Assembly: GCA_913061435.1 (NCBI GenBank)
Contig: CAJXUK010000019.1
Span: 1 to 52,163, forward strand
DNA: 52,163 bases
From: an uncultured Thalassolituus sp.
Lineage (GTDB): Bacteria > Pseudomonadota > Gammaproteobacteria > Pseudomonadales > Oceanobacteraceae
Direction: 5' to 3'
This document shows, one piece after another, positions 1-7,523 of the stretch (within the stretch, counting starts at the first letter, position 1; the number at the start of each line of letters is the position of its first letter). The notes beneath the pieces were generated by a model. The model was not told the origin of the DNA. It did not search any database and saw only the letters and a list, made by a program, of their open reading frames with translations. The position numbers and the translations under genes are program-made.

Positions 1-1
1 G

Positions 2-415
2 CTGTTGAGTTTCAATCCAATCAATATAGTCTTCTTCGTACTCTAAAATGTCTTTTAGCAAATCTTTGCTAATGTAATCTCTTTCGTCTTCACAGAGAGC
101 AATTGCTTCTTTTAATTCAACAATTTCTGCTTCAACTACATTAAAATCACACTGCAGCATTTCTTCGGTATTTTCACCGATTTGAAGTTTGCCCAGTTGC
201 TGTAAGTTTGGCAGGCCTTCTAGAAATAAGATGCGATTAATTAACTCGTCTGCTTGCTTCATATCCTTAATGGATTTTTTATAAGCTTTTTCATTTAGTT
301 CTTCTAGGCCCCAGTTTTTAAAAATACGGGCATGAAGAAAAAACTGGTTGATAGACGTGAGCTCTGTGGTCAGAATTTGATTCAAAGTACGTAAGACTTT
401 GGGATTACCTTTCAT
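2..415 (-). CDS. bfr: Bacterioferritin, heme-type subunit (partial, runs off left edge)
   Basis: The first 138 codons of a bacterioferritin, read by translating the minus strand from ATG 415; the stop lies outside the window (family length about 155-160). Bacterioferritins form 24-mer iron-storage shells in the cytoplasm with heme between subunits. The heme ligand Met52 is present, and the family stretch RILFLEGLPNLQ follows. The dinuclear ferroxidase ligands are mostly lost: Glu18 and Glu127 remain, but positions 51, 54, 94 and 130 read Asp, Gln, Val and Tyr instead of Glu, His, Glu and His. This matches the non-catalytic, heme-binding subunit of two-subunit bacterioferritins. A ribosome site AAGG lies 7 bases upstream of the start. 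Identity is certain; the division of labour is inferred. Confidence 0.93.
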   Translation of the reverse strand, partial: MKGNPKVLRTLNQILTTELTSINQFFLHARIFKNWGLEELNEKAYKKSIKDMKQADELINRILFLEGLPNLQQLGKLQIGENTEEMLQCDFNVVEAEIVELKEAIALCEDERDYISKDLLKDILEYEEDYIDWIETQQ

Positions 416-447
416 ATTGCTGCCTTTTAATGTCTTATTATTTAATC

Positions 448-476
448 AATAAAGTTGCTAATATTTTAACTTTATT
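448..476 (-). promoter_or_regulatory. Dyad upstream of bfr
   Basis: A perfect 9-bp inverted repeat AATAAAGTT / AACTTTATT with an 11-base spacer sits 33-61 bases upstream of the bacterioferritin start, where an operator or promoter would lie. It does not resemble the 19-bp Fur box. The rest of the gene-free stretch 416-742 is AT-rich and shows me nothing else I can name, apart from the short hairpin at 736-756. Confidence 0.35.
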
Positions 477-735
477 TTTTGACATCATTAATTATGTGTA
501 TGAGTAACCATAACTTATTAGCTAAAGGTTAGTAGTTATAAGGTACCATTTGTAGAGGCATAGTTACAGTTATCAAAACGGCTTTTGAAAGACTAATTGG
601 TAATATATCGGTGGTTAATTAGTAAGTGGAGGGATAAGCAATTAGTAATAGAAACGCTAGTGATTATCAAGAATAACTAGCGCTCAAAGAACCCAGTAAT
701 ATACTAGTTTAAGGGTCATTCATTAATGATAATAA

Positions 736-756
736 AACCCAATCAAAGAGTGGGTT
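736..756 (-). terminator. Possible terminator after the DUF3833 gene
   Basis: A 6-bp stem AACCCA/TGGGTT with a 9-base loop spans the stop codon of the DUF3833 gene. On the minus strand it is followed by TTATTATC, a weak T-rich tail. The short stem makes this a low-confidence intrinsic terminator for the operon transcribed from the SDR gene. Confidence 0.35.
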
Positions 757-1297
757 GCTTAATGATTGTTAGGGTTATATAACCGACTTCAAGGCCATAC
801 TTGGTCATCACTGACTCGTTAATTAAAACGTTATCGCTAATAAGATACATTTTATCATCTATGTTTACGTCCATATCATCGCCTTTATAGTTGATTAATA
901 AATCGTAATTCATAAAAAATGCATTACCGGATAAAAATATGGGGGTTGGTGCAAGGGTGTCGTTGGCTTTGGCGAGATATTGTGAACCAGGTATTGCTGT
1001 CGAGGGTTCAAATGTCCAAGTTCTGTATTCAATGCTGTTATCATCAAAAATGAATTTTTCTGCCAGTGTACCAACGCCATTTTCATCCCAGCTTCCGTTA
1101 AGCGTAACGTTAAAGTAGCGAGTAACTTCTCCGGCTCGATTTTTTAAAATGCCGTGAGCAGTGAGTTCGCCGTTAAAAAATTCATTAAGTACCAGTGTCG
1201 GTTGGTTTTTCTCGTACAGATTTATATCAACACTGCTGCAGGCGCTTAAAAACAAAACTAGCGTAAGTATTAGGCCATAAGAATAACGTTGTTTCAT
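743..1297 (-). CDS. DUF3833 family lipoprotein
   Basis: A 184-residue predicted lipoprotein. The first 20 residues form a lipoprotein signal peptide with the lipobox LSAC, so the mature N-terminal Cys is residue 20. The remainder is a soluble beta-rich domain of the DUF3833 type, whose molecular function is unknown. It is the last gene of a minus-strand run (SDR, DUF2878, exported hypothetical, DUF3833) next to the ChrR/sigma pair. DUF3833 and DUF2878 genes often sit beside cyclopropane-synthase-like, DUF1365 and FAD amine oxidase genes, as here, which suggests a part in envelope lipid modification. That role is inferred from context. Confidence 0.8.
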   Translation of the reverse strand: MKQRYSYGLILTLVLFLSACSSVDINLYEKNQPTLVLNEFFNGELTAHGILKNRAGEVTRYFNVTLNGSWDENGVGTLAEKFIFDDNSIEYRTWTFEPSTAIPGSQYLAKANDTLAPTPIFLSGNAFFMNYDLLINYKGDDMDVNIDDKMYLISDNVLINESVMTKYGLEVGYITLTIIKQPTL

Positions 1298-1340
1298 GAT
1301 TTGCCTCGAGATTTAGTTTTTTGGGTTGTTTAATAAAGTG

Positions 1341-2066
1341 TCAGTAGCTGTAATGTATGATGGCGTCTTGGTAATTGCCATCAGCATCTGAAATATTGGT
1401 TCGGCCTTGAAATTGGGCTAGGCGATAAATATCTGGCTGACTTGATTGTGCAAATTTTGCATAAGTCAGTTTTAGTTCTTGTGAAAAAATACGAATAAAA
1501 AAGCTAGAGGCAGAAATTGAAAAACAATAATTTTCGTCATTTTTGCAGTCTACTTGTTTTAGGGTCAGTTCATAATAATCACCCATTGATGGAATCAGAT
1601 AATCGATCGTTAATGATTTTCCATTGATGAGGGGTGTCCAGTTTTGCGTAATGTAATGATCAAACCCGGCATCGATAATCAGTGTTGGGTGGGGGCTTAA
1701 TTTGTCTTTTTCAGTATCGCTTTGGCTGTTTTCTTGATATTTCAAAATGATTTTTTTGTTTTGTCTTTCGGTGCGAATAAGTTCACCGTTGCGATCGTTT
1801 TGTAATTCAAAATCAGGGGAGTAAAAACTCTGGGTATAGTTGACTGTTTTGCGCGCGAACACAGTGCCATCGGGCTCTTTATATTCTACTTTATGAATAA
1901 AGGGTGATAAATACTGATGATGCTCACTGTAAAGTAAGGTGTCTGAATCAATAGCATAAGCTTTACCCTCAAATTGAAAACCCTGCTCTGCATTGGCAGT
2001 CATTACGTTGGTAATAAGCATTATTAAAAATGCGTAAGTACTATTGCGAGTTATTTGTTTAAGCAT
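1341..2066 (-). CDS. Exported hypothetical protein of the stress-lipid cluster
   Basis: I do not recognise the family. The ATG at 2066 gives 241 residues with a signal peptide (hydrophobic TYAFLIMLITNVMTANA, cleavage near residue 26). A GTG four codons earlier (2078) is also possible, but GTGAGA lies 7 bases before the ATG and favours it. The mature part has no membrane segment and looks like a soluble periplasmic beta-rich domain with one Cys pair near residues 173 and 179. The upstream DUF2878 gene overlaps it by 8 bases, so the two are translationally coupled. The overall layout recalls periplasmic DUF3108-like proteins, but I cannot confirm this. Confidence 0.7.
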   Translation of the reverse strand: MLKQITRNSTYAFLIMLITNVMTANAEQGFQFEGKAYAIDSDTLLYSEHHQYLSPFIHKVEYKEPDGTVFARKTVNYTQSFYSPDFELQNDRNGELIRTERQNKKIILKYQENSQSDTEKDKLSPHPTLIIDAGFDHYITQNWTPLINGKSLTIDYLIPSMGDYYELTLKQVDCKNDENYCFSISASSFFIRIFSQELKLTYAKFAQSSQPDIYRLAQFQGRTNISDADGNYQDAIIHYSY

Positions 2067-2577
2067 GCGTAATCTCACTGGGGCGAATAAATAATTGATA
2101 GCAAACTAATAACACCGCCCACCAAGCACCCTCGGCAACAATAAACATCCAATAAGGGTCGTTGATGGCAGAGTCTGATAGTGTTATGCCCGCTACATAA
2201 CTTAAAGGCACTAATAATAGACCCGCAGCTAAGGCTATTAAGGGCGAGTTAAATAACCAGTTCATTGAATGGTTTAAAGTGGTCGAAAAAGCAATCCATA
2301 AGCTAAGTAACCAAATAGGGGCAAAGGTTTCAAAGCTGTTACTGTATTTTAAGTCAATCAAAAGAGTTATTGCTGTATCCCCTAAATACCCTACAAGACT
2401 GAATAACAATAACACCAGCCAGACTTTGGCATTTGTTTTGAACAGCTGTTGATTCAATATAACCAAGCCAACAGTTGCGAGTGCTGCGAAGAGGTTTTGT
2501 CCTTGCACACAAATAAACCATACAATTTGAAAAGCAAAGGCATTGATCAGTAATTTTGTGTTGACACTTGATAGCAT
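2059..2577 (-). CDS. DUF2878 family inner-membrane protein
   Basis: 172 residues, strongly hydrophobic, with about five to six predicted membrane segments (residues about 8-40, 50-72, 85-105, 112-133, 143-163). It matches the DUF2878 family by length and pattern, including the region around WLLSLWIAF and the late EGAWWA motif. Biochemical function is unknown. It follows the SDR gene by 36 bases and overlaps the next gene by 8 bases, so it is part of the minus-strand operon. The neighbours point to a membrane role in the lipid response controlled by the adjacent ECF sigma factor. Confidence 0.8.
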   Translation of the reverse strand: MLSSVNTKLLINAFAFQIVWFICVQGQNLFAALATVGLVILNQQLFKTNAKVWLVLLLFSLVGYLGDTAITLLIDLKYSNSFETFAPIWLLSLWIAFSTTLNHSMNWLFNSPLIALAAGLLLVPLSYVAGITLSDSAINDPYWMFIVAEGAWWAVLLVCYQLFIRPSEITHA

Positions 2578-2613
2578 GTTTGGGTATCCGTTAATAACGC
2601 TTATTGTAGGAAG

Positions 2614-3351
2614 TTATTTTTTAGGGCTATTGGTTTTAACCCATGTTTTTGGAATGAATGTCAAAAACTTAAACAACCAGTATAAACGTTTAGGGAAGAC
2701 GGCGGTAAAATTCCTTTTTTCTATGGCTTTAACAATGCGGTCGCTGGCTTCTTGTGGCGACAGTAAGAAGGGCATTGAAAAGTCATTTTTTTGCGTTAAA
2801 GGCGTATCAATAAAGCCTGGCATGACATCTGTAACATCAATATTCTTAGGTTTTAGGTCAATCCGTAAGGCTGCTAAAAAATAACTAAACGCAGCTTTTG
2901 AGGCACCATACGCTTCTGCTTGGGTGAATGGCGTCATGCTAGCCATAGAGGTTATGCCAACAATGTGACCGTTGGTGGATTTTTCTAAAAGAGGCAGTGC
3001 CGCTTGGATGGCACGAACACTGCCATGATAGTTAATATCCATAACAGATTGGGTACATGACCAGTCTTTGCTGTCTATATCTAGGTAAAGGCAATCTCCC
3101 GCAGACAAAACAATGCGATCTAAGCGAGTAGTTAATAATGATAATGACTGGTAGATTTGATCTTGGCTGTCTGTTACTAAATCACAAATCATCGGCGTGA
3201 TATTTGCTGATTCAGCGGCAAGCTTTTCTAGGGCTTCACGGTTACGCCCAGAGGCAATAATTTGGTTACCAGATAGTGCTAAAGTTTTAGCGGTAGCGTA
3301 ACCAATTCCGCTACTTGCACCGGTTATCCAAATGGTTTCATTCCTGATCAT
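2614..3351 (-). CDS. Short-chain dehydrogenase/reductase (SDR)
   Basis: Classical SDR oxidoreductase of about 245 residues that uses NAD(P)H. The N-terminal cofactor motif TGASSGIG and the catalytic pair YGASK (Tyr, Lys), with an upstream SMASM serine region, are intact. I prefer the ATG at 3351 over the one at 3366 because AGGAG lies 8 bases ahead of it. The substrate is unknown. It leads the minus-strand unit SDR-DUF2878-hypothetical-DUF3833. An ECF-type promoter box stands directly upstream (3380-3407), so it should belong to the ChrR/sigma regulon. Position in a lipid-modifying cluster suggests a fatty-acyl or lipid carbonyl substrate, by inference only. Confidence 0.88.
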   Translation of the reverse strand: MIRNETIWITGASSGIGYATAKTLALSGNQIIASGRNREALEKLAAESANITPMICDLVTDSQDQIYQSLSLLTTRLDRIVLSAGDCLYLDIDSKDWSCTQSVMDINYHGSVRAIQAALPLLEKSTNGHIVGITSMASMTPFTQAEAYGASKAAFSYFLAALRIDLKPKNIDVTDVMPGFIDTPLTQKNDFSMPFLLSPQEASDRIVKAIEKRNFTAVFPKRLYWLFKFLTFIPKTWVKTNSPKK

Positions 3352-3379
3352 TATCCTGCTCCTCATTACTCGTAAAGTA

Positions 3380-3407
3380 TATACGAGTTAATGGGAAAGC
3401 TGGATTA
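3380..3407 (-). promoter_or_regulatory. ECF (ChrR-group) promoter of the SDR operon
   Basis: Minus-strand -35 TAATC (3403-3407), 17-bp spacer and -10 CGTATA (3380-3385), about 29 bases before the SDR start. The same -35/-10 pair with identical spacing occurs at 4831-4858 and 8909-8936. It resembles the TGATC...CGTA promoter type known for ECF sigma factors paired with ChrR. A 7-bp dyad ACTCGTA/TACGAGT (3368-3388) overlaps the -10 region. Confidence 0.65.
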
Positions 3408-3435
3408 CATTCAAGTTTGTTTAGGTTGTAGTAGT

Positions 3436-4128
3436 CTAGCGAAGAAATGGGTTTAGCATACGCCCAAAGAAACCTGTCATCTTTAATGGCGCATCGGTTA
3501 CCGCAAAACAAATACAATCTTCTTTGTCGTGTGCTTTCGGCTGGTGGTGCGTACTGTGATCGGCGAGTACGAAATCTCCAGGGTGATAATCCCCCGACAA
3601 ATCGGCAAAACTACCCGACATCACTAGGGTAAACTCATTACCATTATGGGTGTGCTGAGGAAGTTCTTTACCTGCTGCGATTTTATAAAAGCGTGCAGTG
3701 TATTGCTCATCAGAGAAGGGCAGGTCATAACTTTGAATGCTCTTACTCAGGCCTTTCCACGGCAAGTTGTCGTAATATTCAGGCACAAAGCGGCGCAACG
3801 GCTTAGGAAGACGTTGGTTAGCTTGGCTGAGCTGCTCTTCATAAAATGCATCTAGGCTTAATTCAGCCGCAGATTTTATAGACGCTCGCTCACCTGTAGC
3901 TTGCTGCTGGTGCAGGGCTGCAAGTAACTTTGATTTAGCATCGGGAGCAACATCGACTGGTGAAGAAATGTCGATAAGGTCGCCTCCTAGCTGTTCGTAT
4001 AAACGAACTTTATGCTGGCATTGACTGCAGCTTTCGAGATGACAAGCTGCCTGTATACCAAGTGCGTTGGTCAATTGACCCGCAGCAAATTGCATTAAAA
4101 GTTCGTCAGCAGGATGATAATTAGCCAT
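3436..4128 (-). CDS. chrR: ChrR-family zinc/cupin anti-sigma factor
   Basis: 230 residues. The N-terminal zinc anti-sigma domain has the ligand set His5, His30, Cys34, Cys37. The C-terminal cupin domain (from about residue 135) has His159, His161, Glu165 and a histidine cluster around 191-200. This is the two-domain layout of Rhodobacter ChrR, which holds its ECF sigma factor inactive in the cytoplasm and releases it when singlet oxygen or organic peroxides appear. The start overlaps the 3' end of the sigma gene by 34 bases, so the two are co-translated. The large neighbouring set of photolyase and lipid-modifying genes fits a singlet-oxygen response. Confidence 0.93.
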   Translation of the reverse strand: MANYHPADELLMQFAAGQLTNALGIQAACHLESCSQCQHKVRLYEQLGGDLIDISSPVDVAPDAKSKLLAALHQQQATGERASIKSAAELSLDAFYEEQLSQANQRLPKPLRRFVPEYYDNLPWKGLSKSIQSYDLPFSDEQYTARFYKIAAGKELPQHTHNGNEFTLVMSGSFADLSGDYHPGDFVLADHSTHHQPKAHDKEDCICFAVTDAPLKMTGFFGRMLNPFLR

Positions 4129-4718
4129 GTCATTTGTTCTTTTGCAAGGTTATCTAGTTTTTTCATTGCCAAGCGTAAGCGTGACTTAATAGTACCTAAA
4201 GGTAGACTTAGATCGAGAGAAATCTCACTGTGAGATTTGCCTTCAAAATATACCTTGTATACGATTTGTCTTTGCTCTTCTGGCAAGGATTCTATAAGGA
4301 TACGCACGGATTTTGCGTTTAGATCACTTTCTACATCATCGTTTAAATCAGACGAAGTAAAATCATCCGGTTGCGATTGCTCAATATGACCATCGGGCCA
4401 TAAATCGAACGATTGCAGTAAATTAGGTTTTTCTTTACGCAATAAATCGATACGACGGTTTCGGATGATGGTATACATCCAAGTCATAGCAGAAGCAGTT
4501 TTAGGGTTGAACTGAGGGGCTTTATTCCAAACCGTCAATAAGCACTCTTGTAGCAGATCTTCTGCATCAGAGGGGTTAGAGCCACATTTAATGGCGTAAG
4601 CCTTCAAACGCCCCGCACAGGAATCAAATAGCTCTAAATAGGCTTGCTCGTTTTTTTGAGCAACCTGTAAAACCAACTGGTTTAGATATTGAGCATTGGA
4701 CTGGGTGCTCTGAGTCAA
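4095..4718 (-). CDS. rpoE: ECF sigma factor of the ChrR group (RpoE-like)
   Basis: 207-residue group IV sigma factor. Region 2 is recognisable around DAEDLLQECLLTVWN and the following TWMYTIIRNRRIDLLR. Region 4 follows at LPEEQRQIVYKVYFEGKSHSEI with SLPLGTIKSRLRLAMKKL. It directs RNA polymerase to stress promoters and is paired with the overlapping ChrR gene, hence the photo-oxidative stress type. It is not the envelope-stress RpoE with RseA/RseB partners. A CGTATA box lies 39-44 bases upstream on the same strand (4757-4762), which suggests autoregulation, though its -35 match is poor. Confidence 0.92.
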   Translation of the reverse strand: MTQSTQSNAQYLNQLVLQVAQKNEQAYLELFDSCAGRLKAYAIKCGSNPSDAEDLLQECLLTVWNKAPQFNPKTASAMTWMYTIIRNRRIDLLRKEKPNLLQSFDLWPDGHIEQSQPDDFTSSDLNDDVESDLNAKSVRILIESLPEEQRQIVYKVYFEGKSHSEISLDLSLPLGTIKSRLRLAMKKLDNLAKEQMTWLIIILLTNF

Positions 4719-4756
4719 AATGATCCTACTATGAAATAATTAATATAAATGCAGTG

Positions 4757-4762
4757 TATACG
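4757..4762 (-). promoter_or_regulatory. CGTATA -10-like box upstream of the sigma gene
   Basis: A minus-strand CGTATA, the same -10 word found at the other regulon promoters, ends 39 bases upstream of the sigma factor start. The -35 position at 17 bp reads TTTTG, not TGATC, so autoregulation is only suggested. Confidence 0.4.
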
Positions 4763-4830
4763 AACGCTGCAGTATAAAACAAAAAAACCATCTATGCCTT
4801 ATAACAAAGTGGTCGATACCCTAATAAAAG

Positions 4831-4858
4831 TGATCTAACGCTTAAAAATTGACGTAAA
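4831..4858 (+). promoter_or_regulatory. ECF (ChrR-group) promoter of the FAD oxidoreductase-photolyase unit
   Basis: -35 TGATC (4831-4835), 17-bp spacer and -10 CGTAAA (4853-4858), about 65 bases before the ATG at 4924. This is the best -35 match in the window to the ChrR-linked ECF promoter type. Together with the divergent sigma gene it makes 4719-4923 a two-way control region. Confidence 0.65.
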
Positions 4859-4923
4859 CTGGGAAAATAATCAAATTAAATGCTAATAATATTCAATCTA
4901 TCACCTTAAAGACAGTTCTTGAC

Positions 4924-6009
4924 ATGCATTCAGACAGCCAGCCCGTTAAAAGTATCAGCGATTCTTCTACAAATAATTCTCAATCGAGTAATTCGGCCGC
5001 CATTTTAGACTTAGCTATTATAGGTGCTGGTGTTGCCGGCTTAACCTTTGCCAATACCATAAAAAATACAGGCAAAATACTTGCTGTTTTCGAAAAGGCA
5101 CGGGGCACAGGTGGCCGCATGTCATCCAAGCGTGTCGCTTATGGCAGTGATTCTTTTATGCCGTTTGACTTGGGTTGTGTCAGTTTGTGCGCACAGTCAA
5201 AAGCGTTTCAACAACAATTGAGCGATTGGCAGCAAGAGGGTGTTGTAACGCCATGGTGGAAAGAAGAAATTAGCGCTGGAGTTGATCGATTGCATTATGT
5301 TGCAACCCCCAGAAACTCAGCCTTAACCCGTCATTTAAGCAAACATGTGGACTGTCATTTTAGCACTCGCATTAATGCCATTAATAAGTTCGAGGATATT
5401 TGGCAACTGTTAGATGAAAACGGCAGTATTGTTGCCCAGGCCAAGCAAGTTGTGTTGGCTGCGCCACCGGCCCAAACTTATGATTTGTTAGCTCAGGCTC
5501 AAGCGCAGCCTCTAAGAGAGTTATTATCCAAGGTTGAAGTTGCACCACAGTGGGTAATGGGAATAGAAGTTGATGGCTTACCGCTAGAATTGCCCGAGTT
5601 AAGTCGTCCGAATAGCACCATTATTGGCTCAATTAGCCAAGAAACTCTCAAACCTGGCCGTGGCAATACTGAGGCACCAGAAAAGTACATTTTGCAAGTA
5701 CAAGCCACCGCTGAATGGACTAATGAAAATTTAGACATGAGTAAAGATGAGGTGAGTGCATTGCTCACAGAAGAATTAAGTAACTATTTAAAAGAGCAAT
5801 ACAGCCATCAAATAAAGGTTTTATGTAATTATTCTCATCGCTGGTTGTATTCTTATGTGACCAAGGGGATTGAAACAGAAAACAATTATGTTTGGGATGA
5901 GTCTGGCTTGGCTTTGATTGGTGATTATATCAACAATACTGGGCATAAAAGTGGCATTGAAGCAGCGTGGCTTAGTGGAAAACAATTAGCTGCTTGGTTA
6001 ACAAAGTAA
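4924..6009 (+). CDS. FAD/NAD(P)-dependent amine oxidase-like oxidoreductase (renalase-like)
   Basis: 361 residues. After a low-complexity Ser/Asn-rich leader of about 28 residues comes a dinucleotide-binding fold with IIGAGVAGL, then FEKARGTGGRMSSKR, the FAD-binding second motif of the renalase-like (COG3380) branch. The C-terminal FAD contact ALIGDYI is near residue 340. No signal peptide is apparent, so it is cytoplasmic. It is the first gene of a plus-strand unit and is followed after 22 bases by the photolyase. An ECF promoter box precedes it. The natural substrate is unknown; members of this branch are often linked to photolyase genes in light-stress regulons. Confidence 0.88.
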   Translation: MHSDSQPVKSISDSSTNNSQSSNSAAILDLAIIGAGVAGLTFANTIKNTGKILAVFEKARGTGGRMSSKRVAYGSDSFMPFDLGCVSLCAQSKAFQQQLSDWQQEGVVTPWWKEEISAGVDRLHYVATPRNSALTRHLSKHVDCHFSTRINAINKFEDIWQLLDENGSIVAQAKQVVLAAPPAQTYDLLAQAQAQPLRELLSKVEVAPQWVMGIEVDGLPLELPELSRPNSTIIGSISQETLKPGRGNTEAPEKYILQVQATAEWTNENLDMSKDEVSALLTEELSNYLKEQYSHQIKVLCNYSHRWLYSYVTKGIETENNYVWDESGLALIGDYINNTGHKSGIEAAWLSGKQLAAWLTK

Positions 6010-6031
6010 CTGAAAAATAGAGTTTTTATAT

Positions 6032-7474
6032 ATGCTAAACCTTGTTTGGTTCCGAAATGATCTTCGTGTATACGACAATCCAGCTTTATTTCAAGCGATG
6101 GCAAAAGGGCAAACCATTGCAGTTTATTGTTTAGCTGACAAACAGTGGGATCAGCATGGCCTTGCTCCTATCCAAAGACGATTAATCGTTGATCATCTTA
6201 TCGAGTTAGAAGAGCAATTGGCAAAACTCAATGTGCCCTTAAAAGTCATTGATTGTCAGAGTTTTACTAACGTTGCTGGCGCTATTGCCCAGCTGTGCCT
6301 TGAACATAAGGTAACGTCAGTATTTTATAACTTTCAATACGAAGCCAATGAACTAGCTTGCACGGAACAAACTCTTAATCAACTTGAAGTGTCTGGTATT
6401 AGCGCCCATGGCTACCACGATCAGTGTGTGGTAGCGCCCGGTAACATAGTTAATGGCAGCGGTGAATGCTACAAAGTATTTAGTGCTTTTTTCAAAAATT
6501 GGTCTGCAAATCTTCAGCACTTAGCAAGGCCGTTATACCCCGCGCCTGAATCGCAAGCTGGCACGGATATTTTCTCCGATATTGCTTGTTTAAAAGACTA
6601 CCTGATAGACACCTTACCTACAGATGCTTGGCCTACCGGTGAAGAAGAAGCCCATGATCGTTTAAATGTTTTTATAGAGCAAAACGTAAAGGATTATAAG
6701 CAACAACGAGATTTTCCTGATTTAGATGCAACCAGTCAGCTCTCTGTGTACCTTGCTTTAGGCGTATTAACTACTCGCCAATGTTTGCAGGCGTTGTTGA
6801 GTGGTAGAGTAATGACCCACAGCCAAGAGCATAGCCAAGGGCTGGCGATTGCTTCTTTAGATGTGTTGAATGAAGGTGAAGCTTGTTGGATGAGTGAATT
6901 GGTGTGGCGAGATTTTTATCGCAACATACTGGTTGCCTTTCCTCGCGTGTCTAAAAACAAGCCGTTTACTGAAATAACTGATAACCTTCCATGGAATACT
7001 GACCCTATCGCTTTTAAAGCATGGTGTGATGGCAAAACAGGTATTCCCATTGTTGATGCAGCAATGCGTCAGCTCAATACAACCGGCTGGATGCACAACC
7101 GGCTGCGGATGATAGTCGCGATGTTTTTAACCAAGCATTTGATGATTGATTGGCGCTTAGGCGAAGCGTATTTTTACAATAAATTAGCCGATGCCGATTT
7201 AGCATCAAATAACGGTGGTTGGCAGTGGTCGGCCAGTACTGGGGTTGATGCAGTGCCTTATTTTCGTATTTTTAACCCCTATCGTCAGACCGAGCGTTTT
7301 GATCCAAAGGGTAGTTTTATTCGTAAGTACGTTAAAGAATTAGAAGGTGTCACCGAAAAAGCTATTTGCCAGCCAAGCCCTTCCTTAGCTAAAGCTTGTG
7401 GGTATCCAGAACCCATTGTTGATTTGAAAACAGCCGCAGCTAAAACAAAAGAATTATTTAAAGGTTTAAAATGA
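6032..7474 (+). CDS. phrB: Deoxyribodipyrimidine photolyase (class I CPD photolyase)
   Basis: 480 residues, usual length for the family. It repairs UV cyclobutane pyrimidine dimers using blue light, FADH- and an antenna chromophore. The N-terminal alpha/beta antenna domain begins VWFRNDLRVYDN. The C-terminal FAD-binding helical domain carries WMHNRLRMIVAMFLTKHL and NNGGWQWSASTGVDAVPYFR with the expected tryptophans. It sits 22 bases behind the FAD oxidoreductase and should share the ECF promoter at 4831, as in other ChrR-type regulons where photolyase is a core target. Substrate class (CPD, not 6-4) is by family resemblance. Confidence 0.95.
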   Translation: MLNLVWFRNDLRVYDNPALFQAMAKGQTIAVYCLADKQWDQHGLAPIQRRLIVDHLIELEEQLAKLNVPLKVIDCQSFTNVAGAIAQLCLEHKVTSVFYNFQYEANELACTEQTLNQLEVSGISAHGYHDQCVVAPGNIVNGSGECYKVFSAFFKNWSANLQHLARPLYPAPESQAGTDIFSDIACLKDYLIDTLPTDAWPTGEEEAHDRLNVFIEQNVKDYKQQRDFPDLDATSQLSVYLALGVLTTRQCLQALLSGRVMTHSQEHSQGLAIASLDVLNEGEACWMSELVWRDFYRNILVAFPRVSKNKPFTEITDNLPWNTDPIAFKAWCDGKTGIPIVDAAMRQLNTTGWMHNRLRMIVAMFLTKHLMIDWRLGEAYFYNKLADADLASNNGGWQWSASTGVDAVPYFRIFNPYRQTERFDPKGSFIRKYVKELEGVTEKAICQPSPSLAKACGYPEPIVDLKTAAAKTKELFKGLK

Positions 7475-7523
7475 TAGCAATGAATTTAAACGGGTTGTGC
7501 TTGCATCAACAAGTGGCTCATTC

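Noticed and set aside
2543..2884. 113-residue plus-strand reading frame opposite the SDR gene
   Set aside because: It is antisense to the conserved SDR coding sequence, has no family features and no ribosome site; the SDR explains the region.
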